Position numbers and translations under genes: made by a program
Part shown: positions 11,756 to 21,601 of the stretch, in pieces
Layout: every line of letters begins with the position of its first letter
Position numbering within the stretch: position 1 is the first letter of the stretch
Notes under the pieces: generated by a model
Told to the model about the DNA's origin: nothing
What the model saw: only the letters and a program-made list of their open reading frames with translations
Database searches by the model: none
Assembly: GCA_001566295.1 (NCBI GenBank)
Contig: KQ964252.1
Span: 868,001-932,000, forward strand
Reading direction: 5' to 3'
Length of the DNA: 64,000 nucleotides
Source: Microdochium bolleyi
Lineage: Eukaryota; Ascomycota; Sordariomycetes; Xylariales; Microdochiaceae

Positions 11756-13799
11756 ATGCGCCGCTTCACCACATCAGCCGGAAGCCTCCTCGTGGCCGCT
11801 GTGGTCCTCGCAGCTTTGCCAACAGTCCTGGCGCACGGAGACGACGAGCACACCGGCATGAGCATGGACGTGGCGGAATCAGAACCGCAACAAGCTACCG
11901 ACACGGCCGGCCTCACTTATTTCCGCCTGCCCGAGCACACAGGCGCCATCTACGGTCATATCGCCCTCATGCTCATTGCTTGGACTGTTGTGCTGCCCAT
12001 CGGTAAGTAGTCTGGCATGCATTTGCGACTCTTGCAGCTTCTGGGGCTAACTGGCGACTGCAGTTATCATGTTCTCCATTGCCCGATCTCGATACACCGT
12101 ACCGACGCAGTTTCTCTTCCTCGCGACCAATGCCGCCGGCCTCGTCCTCGGCCTCTTCTACAATGCCAACACGCCCGATCTGTACCCAAACAACGCCCAC
12201 CATAAGCTCGGATGGCTCGTCTTCTGGGTCGCCTGCGCCCAAGTCCTCATCAGCGTCGTTGGTCGTGCCTCGGGCGCGCTCGGGAAGAAGTCAAATCAGC
12301 TGCGCAGCGTCGGCAAGACTCGAGAAGAACAGGCGTTCATCCCTGTCTCCACAGAAGCCATGGCCGCCCACCAGCGCATGTACATGCATCCCTACGGCCA
12401 CGCTAGAGAGACCGGCCACTTGAATGGAGATCATGAGGGCTCAGAACGGAGCAACTCGGTCTCTACAATGATTGGCCAGGAGTCTCCCACTATGGCTTCG
12501 TTCGAGCGACCTCGGACCTATGAGCAAGACGAGGACGATAACAACGATGACGAGGACGATCTTGTGCTCAAGCCCAACGAGCTTGGGGGGCCCCGTGGTC
12601 CTCACGCGGCCGTGGCACGTCTCGCCAGCAAGATTTCTCAGAGAGTATGGATCGTCCTGTCATTCACATATGACTTGATTGACCGCACTATCTTGATAGT
12701 GGGCTCGATCACAGTTGCAACTGGGATCATTACATATGCGCGCTTCTTTGTAAGTGCTTGGCTGCGGGGAATCAATATCAAAGTGGGGTAAATGCTGACG
12801 ATGTTCTCAGGAGGGTCACGAGGTATTCAGCGGTCTCGCACACTGGATCAAGGGCGGTGTATTCTTCTGGTACGGCACGTTGACTTTGGGGCGGTGGTGT
12901 GGCAGCTTCGGAGATCTTGGTTGGGTGAGTTCGTCCAGGGTGCGATTTTCGGCATGTACGCTCACTGACGTGATACAGGCGTGGAATGTGCGACCAAAGA
13001 GCGGCGCCAAACGGCGACCCTCAGCTGAATTTGTGGAGGGTTTCCTCATTTTTCTGTACGGCTCAACCAACATCTTTCTGGAGCACCTAGGCAACGCCGG
13101 CGAGCCATTCAGCCACCAGGACCTAGAACATGCTGCGATCACCGTGCTCTTCATTGGCGGCGGTCTGGTAAGCCACATCATCTGACCGATCGTTGTTTGT
13201 TTAATGGCTAATACTTAGGACCTCCCCAGCTCACCATGCTGATCGAGTCTGGCCGTATTCGTGATCTTCTGAACACGACCGTGGAGGAGTCTATCGTGAC
13301 CACTTCTCAAGATGGCGACGACGTTCTCGAGAAGCCAGATCACTACAGGTTCTCCATCAACCCGGTCCCGGCCTTGGTCATTCTCCTGCTCGGCATCATG
13401 ATGAGCTCGCACACCCAAGCCGACATGACCTCGAGCATGGTGCACAAGCAGTGGGGCAATCTCTTGGCCGCCGCCTCCTTTGCCCGCGGCTTTACCTACA
13501 TCATTGTGTACCTGAAGCCACCGCGGTCTGTGCTACCAGGCCGTCCCCCAACTGAGCTTCTCACTGCTTTTGGCCTCATCGCTGGTGGCATCATCTTCAT
13601 GGCCAGCTCTGAGGACACAGTCCGCGGCATGAAGAACTACGAGCTCGACGCAATGTTCATGTACACCGTAACATTGGGCTTTGTCGGCTTGTACATGGCC
13701 TGGGTCGTCCTGGTACTAGCGCTCAAGGGATGGGCCGTCCGGAAGGAGTCGGCGCCCGCACGTCGTATGTTGAACACGCGGACCAGCTCACGAGTGTAA
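11756..13799 (+). CDS. YTP1: Ytp1-family integral membrane protein
   Basis: Polytopic membrane protein of unknown biochemical role, homologous to yeast Ytp1 (DUF2427 N-terminal region plus Ytp1 C-terminal domain). Five exons: 11756–12002, 12064–12749, 12811–12924, 12979–13167, 13230–13799, giving 601 residues. A signal peptide (MRRFTTSAGSLLVAAVVLAALPTVLAHG) is followed by the luminal EHTGAIYGHI segment, several hydrophobic helices, an acidic hydrophilic loop (EDDNNDDEDD), and the C-terminal family block with FIFLYGSTNIFLEHLG and MMSSHTQ. Exon 5 uses the acceptor before CTCACC, because the earlier AG at 13218 would give a stop. Family assignment is strong; function is unknown. Confidence 0.88.
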
Positions 13800-14458
13800 C
13801 GATTATCACCCCAAATATGGGCAAAGGCGGGGTGTGGCTGCGCCTTTCTTTTTGGTCCATCATCCTGGTACGCGTTGCGCTTTTTGCTACAAATTGTGGC
13901 ACGTGTTGTGCATTTACAGTTCTAGACTTTCATTTTCGCCATGATACCCATACGATATGCGCTTTGAGAATAAGGAGGAGGGAAAAGCCTGCGAACTGAT
14001 TGGACCAATGTGTATTGAGCTGCCAAACACTAGCAGTACATTTGGGCATAATGTTACCAAACTGCTGGCTGGTGGAAGATTGAGCAAAAAGTATACTTGA
14101 ACGTTTCTAATTGGAATAGCGATGGTCTCGTCTAACTTTCTACATCCGCCCCCCCGCCCCAATGCAGAACGAGATTAATTGGTGCCTACTGCCTGCCCGC
14201 CGTGACTCACATTGTTGATCCATCCTAGATGCAATTGCCGAGCAGCGATGCCGCGATTGTGCTCACGCAGACTTGTTGTTATGGTACTTCCGAGTTACCA
14301 CTACATGTCACGCCGCGGTTGTCACACCCAACCATGTCGAGACATGGACTAGAAAAGGCAAGGAAAGTACAACACGGGGCGGGACAAAAGAAGTAAAAGC
14401 CCGCTCAAGATACAGCGGTCGTTGTGCAGGTTGCAGCAGTGGCAAAAATATGATCGCA
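13800..14458. other. Intergenic, YTP1 to tRNA-like gene
   Basis: Contains the expected YTP1 3' UTR and, at 14444–14448, a run of five A that reads as TTTTT on the minus strand, the terminator of the adjacent RNA polymerase III gene. Nothing else recognised. Confidence 0.4.
14444..14448 (-). terminator. Poly-T terminator of the tRNA-like gene
   Basis: Five T on the minus strand directly downstream of the tRNA-like 3' end, as RNA polymerase III needs. Confidence 0.55.
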
Positions 14459-14614
14459 CGATACGAGCAGGATTTGAACCTACGCGGCCGAAGCCATCAG
14501 ATAAGATTGAATTAAGGAATTCAAGTCTGGAGGCGATGTTAGTAAATGTGGAGACCCTGAGAATCTAGCTCAGGATGTACTAACCTGACCCATTAACCAC
14601 TCTGGCATCGTACC
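14459..14614 (-). tRNA. Type II tRNA-like gene with a ~75-base intron; Ser or Leu class, anticodon unclear
   Basis: Read from 14614 down. The 7-bp acceptor stem GGTACGA/TCGTATC closes (one G·T), then a D arm CCA/TGG with the A box TGCCAGAGTGG (14597–14607), an anticodon stem TCAGG/TCTGA, a long variable arm with a GGC-TTCG-GCC hairpin, and a T arm GTAGG/CCTGC with the B box GGTTCAAATCC (14470–14480). A T5 terminator follows 11 bases after the end. The intron is best placed at 14503–14577. The loop then reads TT-AGT-A, which is not a Ser or Leu anticodon; shifting one base gives TAG (Leu). Discriminator G favours Ser, since Leu tRNAs have A. It may be a divergent or decayed gene. Confidence 0.6.
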
Positions 14615-15604
14615 TAGAAGTGCTTGTTGGAGAGGGCGGTCTTATTAGAGCATCAGTAGCCACACTCCCAAGAGACGCAACCATGTCCCACGGACAGCCT
14701 TCCAATGAAGCATTGCCGTTGTCGGTAGATCGCATGGCATTCACAGTGCAGCTCGTAAATGGTCTCGCTCAATCGTATGGCAAGGGATCGGTCTATATTG
14801 CGCGTTTATGCAACCTTCAGAACAGCCACAAGGACGAATGCTCGCGGGTATGACACATGGACGAGCGAGTCTACCAGCCACCTGTCCAGTCATTAGCCTG
14901 TTGTCAAAGCGTACAGGATTCACTATAGGGCCTATTTTCATTCACTTCGTGTTAAAGTTGGTGTCCGTATATAGACTAGACCTACGGTCATTTGATTGCA
15001 CAATCTATCGCAAGTCATGCCATGCAGAGATGATTGTGCGTGTCGCGCATGAACCCCCAATGAAGCTTCACGCAATGTGGAAGTGAAAAAATGCTGATCT
15101 TCTGGTTTGTGCAGTGTAGCCAATGAGTCTCTATTTGGCCACTACCACCACCAGCAACTACCAGCTCATGGGCTATGACGACGCGGGGTTGAGACTCGAG
15201 ACACCTTGACAGTCTGATGCATGTTGATTTGGAGTCCATGGTTGAACCCATTATGCCATCCTCTGGGAAGTATCCTCAAAGTGACCAGTCATGACTATGA
15301 CCAAACAATAGTTCATGGCCGATATTTCTAAACGGTCAGATTAACCTGTCCGCCCACACTGACAGTATTATTATGTGTCACTATTCCATGATCTGGTCGG
15401 CATACTTCGCACTTGGGGCCCTGGAGCCACTCAGCAGCACTAAATCCAGTACTATTACGGCTACGGTACCTAATACCTAAGCTACGTACAAGCCTCTGAT
15501 GAGATGACGTCTGCAATCAAGTTTTGAAACGTCTGAATATTCACGAAGTCAAACGCAAAAATACCCATCACGTGTCACTATCCAACGACGGACCCCATGC
15601 ACTT
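14615..15604. other. Intergenic, no gene seen
   Basis: About 1 kb of moderate GC between two minus-strand genes. Only short frames without family features are present. Confidence 0.4.
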
Positions 15605-16384
15605 CTAGAGCTCAAAGATACGCCCCCATCCAGTGATCTTGGTCTTGTCGCACTGGACAAGTCGCAGCATGTCCCAGACCACCGTAGCCACTGTGTCAAG
15701 CACTGGTACACCGTGCCGTTCCTCCCATTTGGCGACAAGCTGGGCTGCTGACAAGTTGGTGCAGAACGTGGTGATAGCATCAGGTCTACGGCCACCAGTA
15801 GCTGCCTGCAAAACTTCGCGGAATTGAGCATCCAGCTGGGCGGCATCCACATCAGCGATGCGGGCATTCTCAGATATGGAGAGGTGGCTCTCCGCGACCA
15901 CCTCATAACCCGCCGCACGGTAGATGTCCACGATGCGGTCCTGTACATTGGCAACGTAAGGAGTTATCAACGCAAGTCTCTTCGCGCCAAGGAGATTCAG
16001 AGCCTTGTTGAGCGCAAGAGTCGAGGTTGTCGCGGGGATGCCGAACGCGTCAGCTATGGCTTGGCACAGCTTCTCATCAGCATCAAAGCCCAGCCAGCCA
16101 CCCGAGGTACCGGACCAGCCGATGACATCAACTTTTGCATCCGCCAGCATACGAGCTGCGGACATGATGGTTCCACCGAGGTCGAACTGGGCGAGGACCG
16201 CGGGTTCCAGCGTAATCTTTGTCACGGGGAAGCGCGAAAAGTGTACGGTGACACCTGGGCCGAGGCTGGCAACGATGGCCGACGTAAGTGGCTCCAGCGC
16301 CGTGTTAGACGATGGCACCAGAACGCCGAGCTTGAGAGGCATATTGTGTAATGTAGTTGAAGTCGTCCTAATGGTCGAAGTCAA
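15605..16384 (-). CDS. Asp/Glu/hydantoin racemase-superfamily protein (maleate isomerase / arylmalonate decarboxylase-like)
   Basis: Single exon, 259 residues, or 245 if the second ATG (MPLKLGVLVPSSN, 16342) is used; the family begins at that point. The fold marks are LGVLVPSSNTALEP at the N-terminus and TTFCTNLSAAQL with Cys about 208. Where two-cysteine racemases and maleate isomerases carry their first catalytic Cys (GCTS type), this protein has WSGTSGG, about 90–96, so only one catalytic Cys remains. That arrangement resembles arylmalonate decarboxylase, which also works with a single C-terminal Cys. It could be an isomerase, decarboxylase or hydratase of small dicarboxylic acids; the substrate cannot be read from the sequence. 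No neighbouring pathway genes help. Confidence 0.8.
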   Translation of the reverse strand: MTSTIRTTSTTLHNMPLKLGVLVPSSNTALEPLTSAIVASLGPGVTVHFSRFPVTKITLEPAVLAQFDLGGTIMSAARMLADAKVDVIGWSGTSGGWLGFDADEKLCQAIADAFGIPATTSTLALNKALNLLGAKRLALITPYVANVQDRIVDIYRAAGYEVVAESHLSISENARIADVDAAQLDAQFREVLQAATGGRRPDAITTFCTNLSAAQLVAKWEERHGVPVLDTVATVVWDMLRLVQCDKTKITGWGRIFEL

Positions 16385-16681
16385 ATCTACAGGCCACAGT
16401 CCACAGCTTGTTGGGGAGTACAGGTGTTGTCAGAGTCGGAAGGGCTGGTGGCGAGCGGGGGCCTGTGCCGACCGGAGCCTACCGGTTTGATCGGTCCAGT
16501 GCGGAGCTCCGGTCTGACTTTTCCAAGGGTCATCCTCCATCGACTTTCTGTCTTCCCGTCAACCGCCACTCAACCAACACAAGATATTCCCAGACTATAG
16601 CACGTCTTGCCCGCGCGCAGCTTTGAAACACTGAACCCACCCTGAGCCATATCGACAAGTCGCGACTCGAAGTCTCCCACG

Positions 16682-16912
16682 ATGCCAAGCCAGAAGCAGG
16701 ACACTGCCGAGTTCACAAATTACTACTTACAGCGCGCCACAAAGGAATTTGCCGAAGATCTCGACAAGATCCGCACCGCCGACGATTTCAAGGGTGATGC
16801 TCTCCCCCTTCTCATCAGTTCGCTGAGCCAAGGCACATCCATGTTCTCCCCATCTGAGCAGGCCAGAGTGGTCAATGCTCAAGACAAGATTTCCGAAGCG
16901 AGCAGCTGCTAG
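16682..16912 (+). CDS. Small Rsa3-like ribosome-assembly protein (tentative)
   Basis: A 76-residue single-exon frame with good start context. The core EFTNYYLQRATKEFAEDLD...LPLLISSLSQGT...FSPSEQARVV resembles the C-terminal domain of yeast Rsa3, a nucleolar protein of 60S pre-ribosome assembly. It lacks the longer N-terminal part of yeast Rsa3, so either the fungal protein is short or a 5' exon was missed. The conserved-looking amphipathic pattern makes a real gene likely; the name is tentative. It sits between two minus-strand genes. Confidence 0.6.
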   Translation: MPSQKQDTAEFTNYYLQRATKEFAEDLDKIRTADDFKGDALPLLISSLSQGTSMFSPSEQARVVNAQDKISEASSC

Positions 16913-17284
16913 TCCCTAGCACCACTGGAGGTGTAATCGTTCGCCAGTAAGGCGAGGTGCGGAGACTATGGGTAGTGAGACCACGAGCATGTCTGTTCTG
17001 ACATCGTCCCCGTGCGGAGCATTCTACAAAAAGGACCCTTCACCCAACAGCAAGCCGTCAGATCTTACTCCTGGACGATCTTGGCCATCTAGATTATGTA
17101 TTTTGCAGTTTATGGAGGTAGCAAGCGCTAGTTAAGAACCTGGTCTAGAAAGACACGAAGCAAATGTTGTCACGCTCCCCAAAACGCCTCGTGTAATGCT
17201 CTCGCGTCTACTGCCGCCTAACTATACGAAACACCCAAACATAGCAATCAACTCGTGTTTCCATGGAGGAACGGTACCCCCCTT
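16913..17284. other. Intergenic, convergent with RAD54
   Basis: 372 bases between the stop of the small plus-strand gene and the stop of RAD54. Probably two 3' UTRs; nothing else seen. Confidence 0.4.
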
Positions 17285-19681
17285 TCAGTGAGATATGTAC
17301 TGAAAGACAGCTGAAACCTCTGGTTGCCCGCATTCCTGTCTAAGTAACAAGTCCTGCAACTGCTTCATGCCCTCATTCACAAAGTGGTTCCAAGTACTCG
17401 TGTCGCCATAGAGCATTGCTGGTGCCTTGACGTATTGCCTGCCGTCTGGCTTGCACCTCTTGCATTTGAATGTGTCGTGTGTGTCGCTACGTGTATCGGC
17501 ACGATACTGGAATAGCTCTCGCAGACTGTCCAGCGAGAAGTGACGTTCTACGTCCTCTGCAGAGTCTACGACACAGGACGAGAGTGACTGCTTATGGCTT
17601 TGGCGCTGGAAGATCTTCTCTTCTATCGTGCCGGTGGCGATGAAGCGATAGACGAAGCAGTCCTTTTTCTGGCCATCACGCCAGACACGAGCAAGTGCTT
17701 GCTGGTCGGCTGCAGGGTTCCAATCGGGGTCGAACAGGATAAGGCGATTTGCGCCAATGAGATTGAGACCACAGCCACCCGCCTTGCTCGACAGGAGGAA
17801 GACAAACTCGCTGCCCTCAGGATCGTTGAACTTGTCGACCAGCTTCTGGCGTTTATTGACGTTCATTGTGCCATCCAGTCGAAGACAACCGTACTGCCGA
17901 CTGCGACAAAGCCTTTCGAACACGTCTAACGTGGAAGTATAGTTGCTGATGAGTACGATCTTGTCGTTGGTGTCCTGCCGGATCCTCGCAAGCATCCGAT
18001 CCAAGACCTGCATCTTGCCCGAGTACCATGGCTTGACATCTCTGTCTCGGCCGCGTGCATCCTTGGGAACGTAGTCTTCAGGCCAGAACTTCTCGCACCC
18101 AGGAAGGTCATCGGTAAGATTGAGAAGATCTGGGTGGTTGCAGAGCTTCTTGAGCATGCCGATAGCCTTCAGCGGCTGACTGCCCTTGCCGCGCAGTAGT
18201 GCTTGGATGTCAGGGCTCTTGATGAAATAGTTGTACAGGTCGAGCTGGAAAGGCGCAAGATTGCAGAACACCACGTGCTCATATTTGACCGGCAGATACT
18301 TGGAGAGAATGTCGTTGGTGCGGCGAATGATGAATTTGTTGACGACACCGAGCAGTTCCTGCAAGCATTCGTCTCCTTTCTGGCGGTCCTTGTCGCTCGC
18401 ATCAGCGTCTCTGCCACGCAAGATAGGCAGTTCGAAGCGTTTTCGGAACTCGAGTCGGTCACCCAATAACCCCGGGTTGGCAAAACTGATGAGCGCGAAA
18501 TACTCCGAAAGGTCGTTCTGAATCGGTGTACCGGAGAGGATAACTCGGCGTGTGACTTTGAGAGCATTGAGAGCACTGAAGGTCTGGCTGTCGCCATTCT
18601 TCAGGCGATGGCCTTCGTCGCAAAGCATCAGTCCAATTTCCGTATTCTTCAGCTCCTCGCAGTTCAATCGCAGCGTCTCATAAGAGACAATGATGACTGG
18701 CCGCGTGACGGAACGACCACTCGCGATAGCCCACTGCCGCAGCTGTCTGGTCAGCTCCTCCTTGGACGCTTTGCCGTCAATGGCAAAAGGGGTGATGGCG
18801 TCCGCACCGAGCCACTTTGTCAGCTCATTCGCCCAGTTCCGGACAAGACTGGAAGGACAAGCTACTATGGCTTTCTGGATTGCTGGCCTCCCGGCATCTG
18901 GAGACTGCTTCAACAGTGTCCAGAGCAAGGTGATACACTGCAGTGTTTTCCCTAGACCCATCTCGTCTGCCATGATGCAGCCGTTGGCAAGCTCGTCAAT
19001 CATTCCCGTGACACACCTATACATGAACTTGACTCCCTCTACCTGATGTGGTCGAAGAACTTTGGCAAGGCGGGGGTCGATGACCACGGGTACACGGGGT
19101 CGTTCCCCTTCCACCTTCTTCTTAATGCCTAGTATTTCGGCTAAACTCTTGTGGACGAGGGGAGCATCGAGCGCCTGCGATTGCCCAATCTGATCCTTGC
19201 CATCTTTTGTGGCGGCGGATGGTATCTTGGGTTTGTCGTCCACTGTCGGATCATGTAGCACGATGGCAAACTCGCCACTTGGATCGTGGAGTGCTCGCGG
19301 AGCTAAAACCACTCCTTGTCTGAGGCCTAGCGTGGGAGGTGGCCGATTTGGGTTGTACGAGGCGGTGTCTTTGTTGATGAGCGGGATCGAAAACGCCTTG
19401 CGGAAGACCTGGGTTTTGTCTTTGGGTTGGAAGACGGGAAATCTGTTGGCATCGCGATTGGCAAGGGCGAGTCGATCAGCATTGGTGTACGCAGCGTCCA
19501 CAGCGGCATCGCCGTCGGCGCCCTGATAGTTGACTTTGCGCTTCTTGCGAGTAGGTCGGTCAGCAGCCGGGCTGGGAGAAGCCGCACCGGGGCATTTGAA
19601 CGGTTTCCAGAGCGATTCCTTGGATTGTTGGGAGTAGAGCCGCTTGCCAGGAGTGTTGTCGAGGTTCGGGGCCGCAGCCAT
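17285..19681 (-). CDS. RAD54: DNA repair and recombination ATPase Rad54
   Basis: SWI2/SNF2-family double-strand DNA translocase that works with Rad51 in homologous recombination; nuclear. One uninterrupted exon, 798 residues. The N-terminal ~200 residues are basic and poorly ordered (RKKRKV near 45–50 fits a nuclear localisation signal). The helicase core has LRPHQVEGVKFMYRCV, Walker A DEMGLGKT at about 239–246, the DEGH box at about 355–358, SGTPIQNDL, and the C-terminal lobe with SSKAGGCGLNLIGA and ARVWRDGQKK. These are the Rad54-type sequences rather than those of Snf2 or Rdh54. The start ATG fits: MAAAPNLDNTPGKRLYSQ is followed by the family N-terminal WKPFKCPG. The N. crassa counterpart is mus-25. 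Confidence 0.95.
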   Translation of the reverse strand: MAAAPNLDNTPGKRLYSQQSKESLWKPFKCPGAASPSPAADRPTRKKRKVNYQGADGDAAVDAAYTNADRLALANRDANRFPVFQPKDKTQVFRKAFSIPLINKDTASYNPNRPPPTLGLRQGVVLAPRALHDPSGEFAIVLHDPTVDDKPKIPSAATKDGKDQIGQSQALDAPLVHKSLAEILGIKKKVEGERPRVPVVIDPRLAKVLRPHQVEGVKFMYRCVTGMIDELANGCIMADEMGLGKTLQCITLLWTLLKQSPDAGRPAIQKAIVACPSSLVRNWANELTKWLGADAITPFAIDGKASKEELTRQLRQWAIASGRSVTRPVIIVSYETLRLNCEELKNTEIGLMLCDEGHRLKNGDSQTFSALNALKVTRRVILSGTPIQNDLSEYFALISFANPGLLGDRLEFRKRFELPILRGRDADASDKDRQKGDECLQELLGVVNKFIIRRTNDILSKYLPVKYEHVVFCNLAPFQLDLYNYFIKSPDIQALLRGKGSQPLKAIGMLKKLCNHPDLLNLTDDLPGCEKFWPEDYVPKDARGRDRDVKPWYSGKMQVLDRMLARIRQDTNDKIVLISNYTSTLDVFERLCRSRQYGCLRLDGTMNVNKRQKLVDKFNDPEGSEFVFLLSSKAGGCGLNLIGANRLILFDPDWNPAADQQALARVWRDGQKKDCFVYRFIATGTIEEKIFQRQSHKQSLSSCVVDSAEDVERHFSLDSLRELFQYRADTRSDTHDTFKCKRCKPDGRQYVKAPAMLYGDTSTWNHFVNEGMKQLQDLLLRQECGQPEVSAVFQYISH

Positions 19682-20692
19682 CTTCTGATTACGCTCAAGC
19701 CAAGCACGCCAAGCTGGAATTTCGGAGCCTGATCAGCCGGCTATGGGTGCGCCGCTGTCTGGCGGTTATGTGACGTTGTCGATGAGCCCAGGCAGTCACG
19801 CATAAACATGCGGGGAGGTGTTAGTTGTGAAGATGGCGAGTGCAATACAAGAGACGGCAACAATGTGTATGTCGTGCACGAAGTGACGCTCTTCGGACTG
19901 CTCAAGACTGCTCAAGGTGGCAAATTTCCACACACTGCTCCCTGCGGGATGGCTGACTCTGTCTTGCTCCTTCCTTCCATGGTGCCATACGGGGAAGGCG
20001 CGACGATGCGCGATTGGTCATCGATGTTGATTGCAATGCCGCGTCGACGCGTCTCAGCTGGCGGGGCAGGCGAACGCCAGGTCACATGATGTGCACAGTG
20101 CCGCGTTGGTGTGGAGGGAGGGGTCAAAGTCGGAGCTCCCGAGCTCCGTCGGAATATCTGCAGGCAGTTATTCTGCATCAACTGAGACGAAACTGGCCCA
20201 TTGGCTGTCGGATGTCTTCAATTGTTTGCTTGCTTGCTACCTTGTGCAGATCGAATGTGTTCAGGTATCTGAAAGTGGCCGATTCATGCTCAAGTGACTT
20301 GCCGGACGCACTGATCATCCATGAACAGACAATGTCTTCGCCGGCCCTCAACCTGCTGCTGATGTGGAGTCAAAACGTTCGCTAATCCGAATAATGTGAT
20401 GCACAACTCCCCCAGACCATTTAGACCAGAGGACGAGGCTCATACTCCGTCCTGTTGAACACTCGACCATCGCACGCCCAATTTCCACACCGTCATCGAC
20501 TCGGCCTATCAAGCACTCCACGCTGCTCGCGTTCATGATCCGCTGTCTCCCTTTCCCCATCGTCGATCGGGATCGCCAAGCTGAATACCTAGCCAAGGTG
20601 TGGAGGGCGAGGACAGCAGACCGCTGCTTCTCGTTCACCGCTAAAGTCTAACGTCATTCGCCAGGACTTCGTCCGTTTGCGAGGACTGCACC
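19682..20692. promoter_or_regulatory. Shared intergenic region between RAD54 and the mitochondrial carrier
   Basis: About 1 kb between divergent starts, so it should contain both promoters. No family-matching frame or clear element seen. Confidence 0.4.
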
Positions 20693-21601
20693 ATGTCGGC
20701 AGACTTCTGGGCCGGCTACATCAGCGGAGCGATCGGGATTCTGATTGGAAACCCTCTTGACATTATCAAGGTTCGCCTACAGGCGGGCAACGACGGAGGG
20801 GGATCGCAGCCTGCTACTTCCTATGTTCGCCAGTTCCAAAACAGAAGATCACTGATCACTGGCACAGCGGCACCTGTGCTCGGCTACGGCGCGCTGAACG
20901 CTTTGCTCTTCGTCTCGTACAACCGGAGCGAGGCCGCATTCAACTCCATGCTGCAGACAAGCTCGAGTCTCTGGGCCACATGGGCCGCGGGTGCTATTGG
21001 AGGGCTCGCAACTTGGGTAGTCAGCACCCCCACAGAACTCATCAAGTGTCGCGCCCAGGTTGCATCAACTCCATCGTCCAGCTGGGACATTACCAAGCAA
21101 GTCTGGCGGGCCGAAGGGCTCCGAGGTCTGTACTTTGGCGGAGGCGTGACAGCGCTGCGTGACAGCATTGGATATGGCTTCTACTTCTGGTCCTACCAGC
21201 TGAGCAGCAGCTGGCTCAGTGGAGACTCTCCGAAGGATTCGTCCAGTTGGTCCCATGAGACTGCCAGAGTCCTGCTATGCGGCGGTCTGGCCGGCGTAAC
21301 TACCTGGGCCAGTGTTTTCCCACTTGATGTCATCAAAACACGGCTGCAAACACAGATCATGGAGCCGGCCATGACGCCCCTCTTGCGCAGCTCAGCATTG
21401 TCACCGGCGCGACTCGGGGCGATCGACATTGCACGCCAGGCCTATGCTGAGGCTGGCTGGCGTGTTTTCTTTCGCGGACTGACCATATGCAGCATCCGAG
21501 CCTTCGCGGTCAATGCTGTCCAATGGGCAGTGTACGAATGGGTCATGGCCGAGCTTCGACAGGAGAAACACAAGCTAGCTGAGGCTCCGGCCATCGGGTG
21601 A
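20693..21601 (+). CDS. Mitochondrial carrier family (SLC25) protein
   Basis: Inner-membrane solute carrier with three repeats of about 100 residues, 302 residues, single exon. The three signature motifs are NPLDIIKVRLQ (about 20), TPTELIKCRAQ (about 117) and FPLDVIKTRLQ (about 210), each opening an odd-numbered helix. TPTELIK has Glu in place of the more usual Asp, which is common in repeat 2. The closest general groups are the carnitine/acylcarnitine and basic amino acid carriers, but I cannot fix the substrate from contact residues by eye. The ATG lies in good context (CACCATGTC). Confidence 0.9.
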   Translation: MSADFWAGYISGAIGILIGNPLDIIKVRLQAGNDGGGSQPATSYVRQFQNRRSLITGTAAPVLGYGALNALLFVSYNRSEAAFNSMLQTSSSLWATWAAGAIGGLATWVVSTPTELIKCRAQVASTPSSSWDITKQVWRAEGLRGLYFGGGVTALRDSIGYGFYFWSYQLSSSWLSGDSPKDSSSWSHETARVLLCGGLAGVTTWASVFPLDVIKTRLQTQIMEPAMTPLLRSSALSPARLGAIDIARQAYAEAGWRVFFRGLTICSIRAFAVNAVQWAVYEWVMAELRQEKHKLAEAPAIG

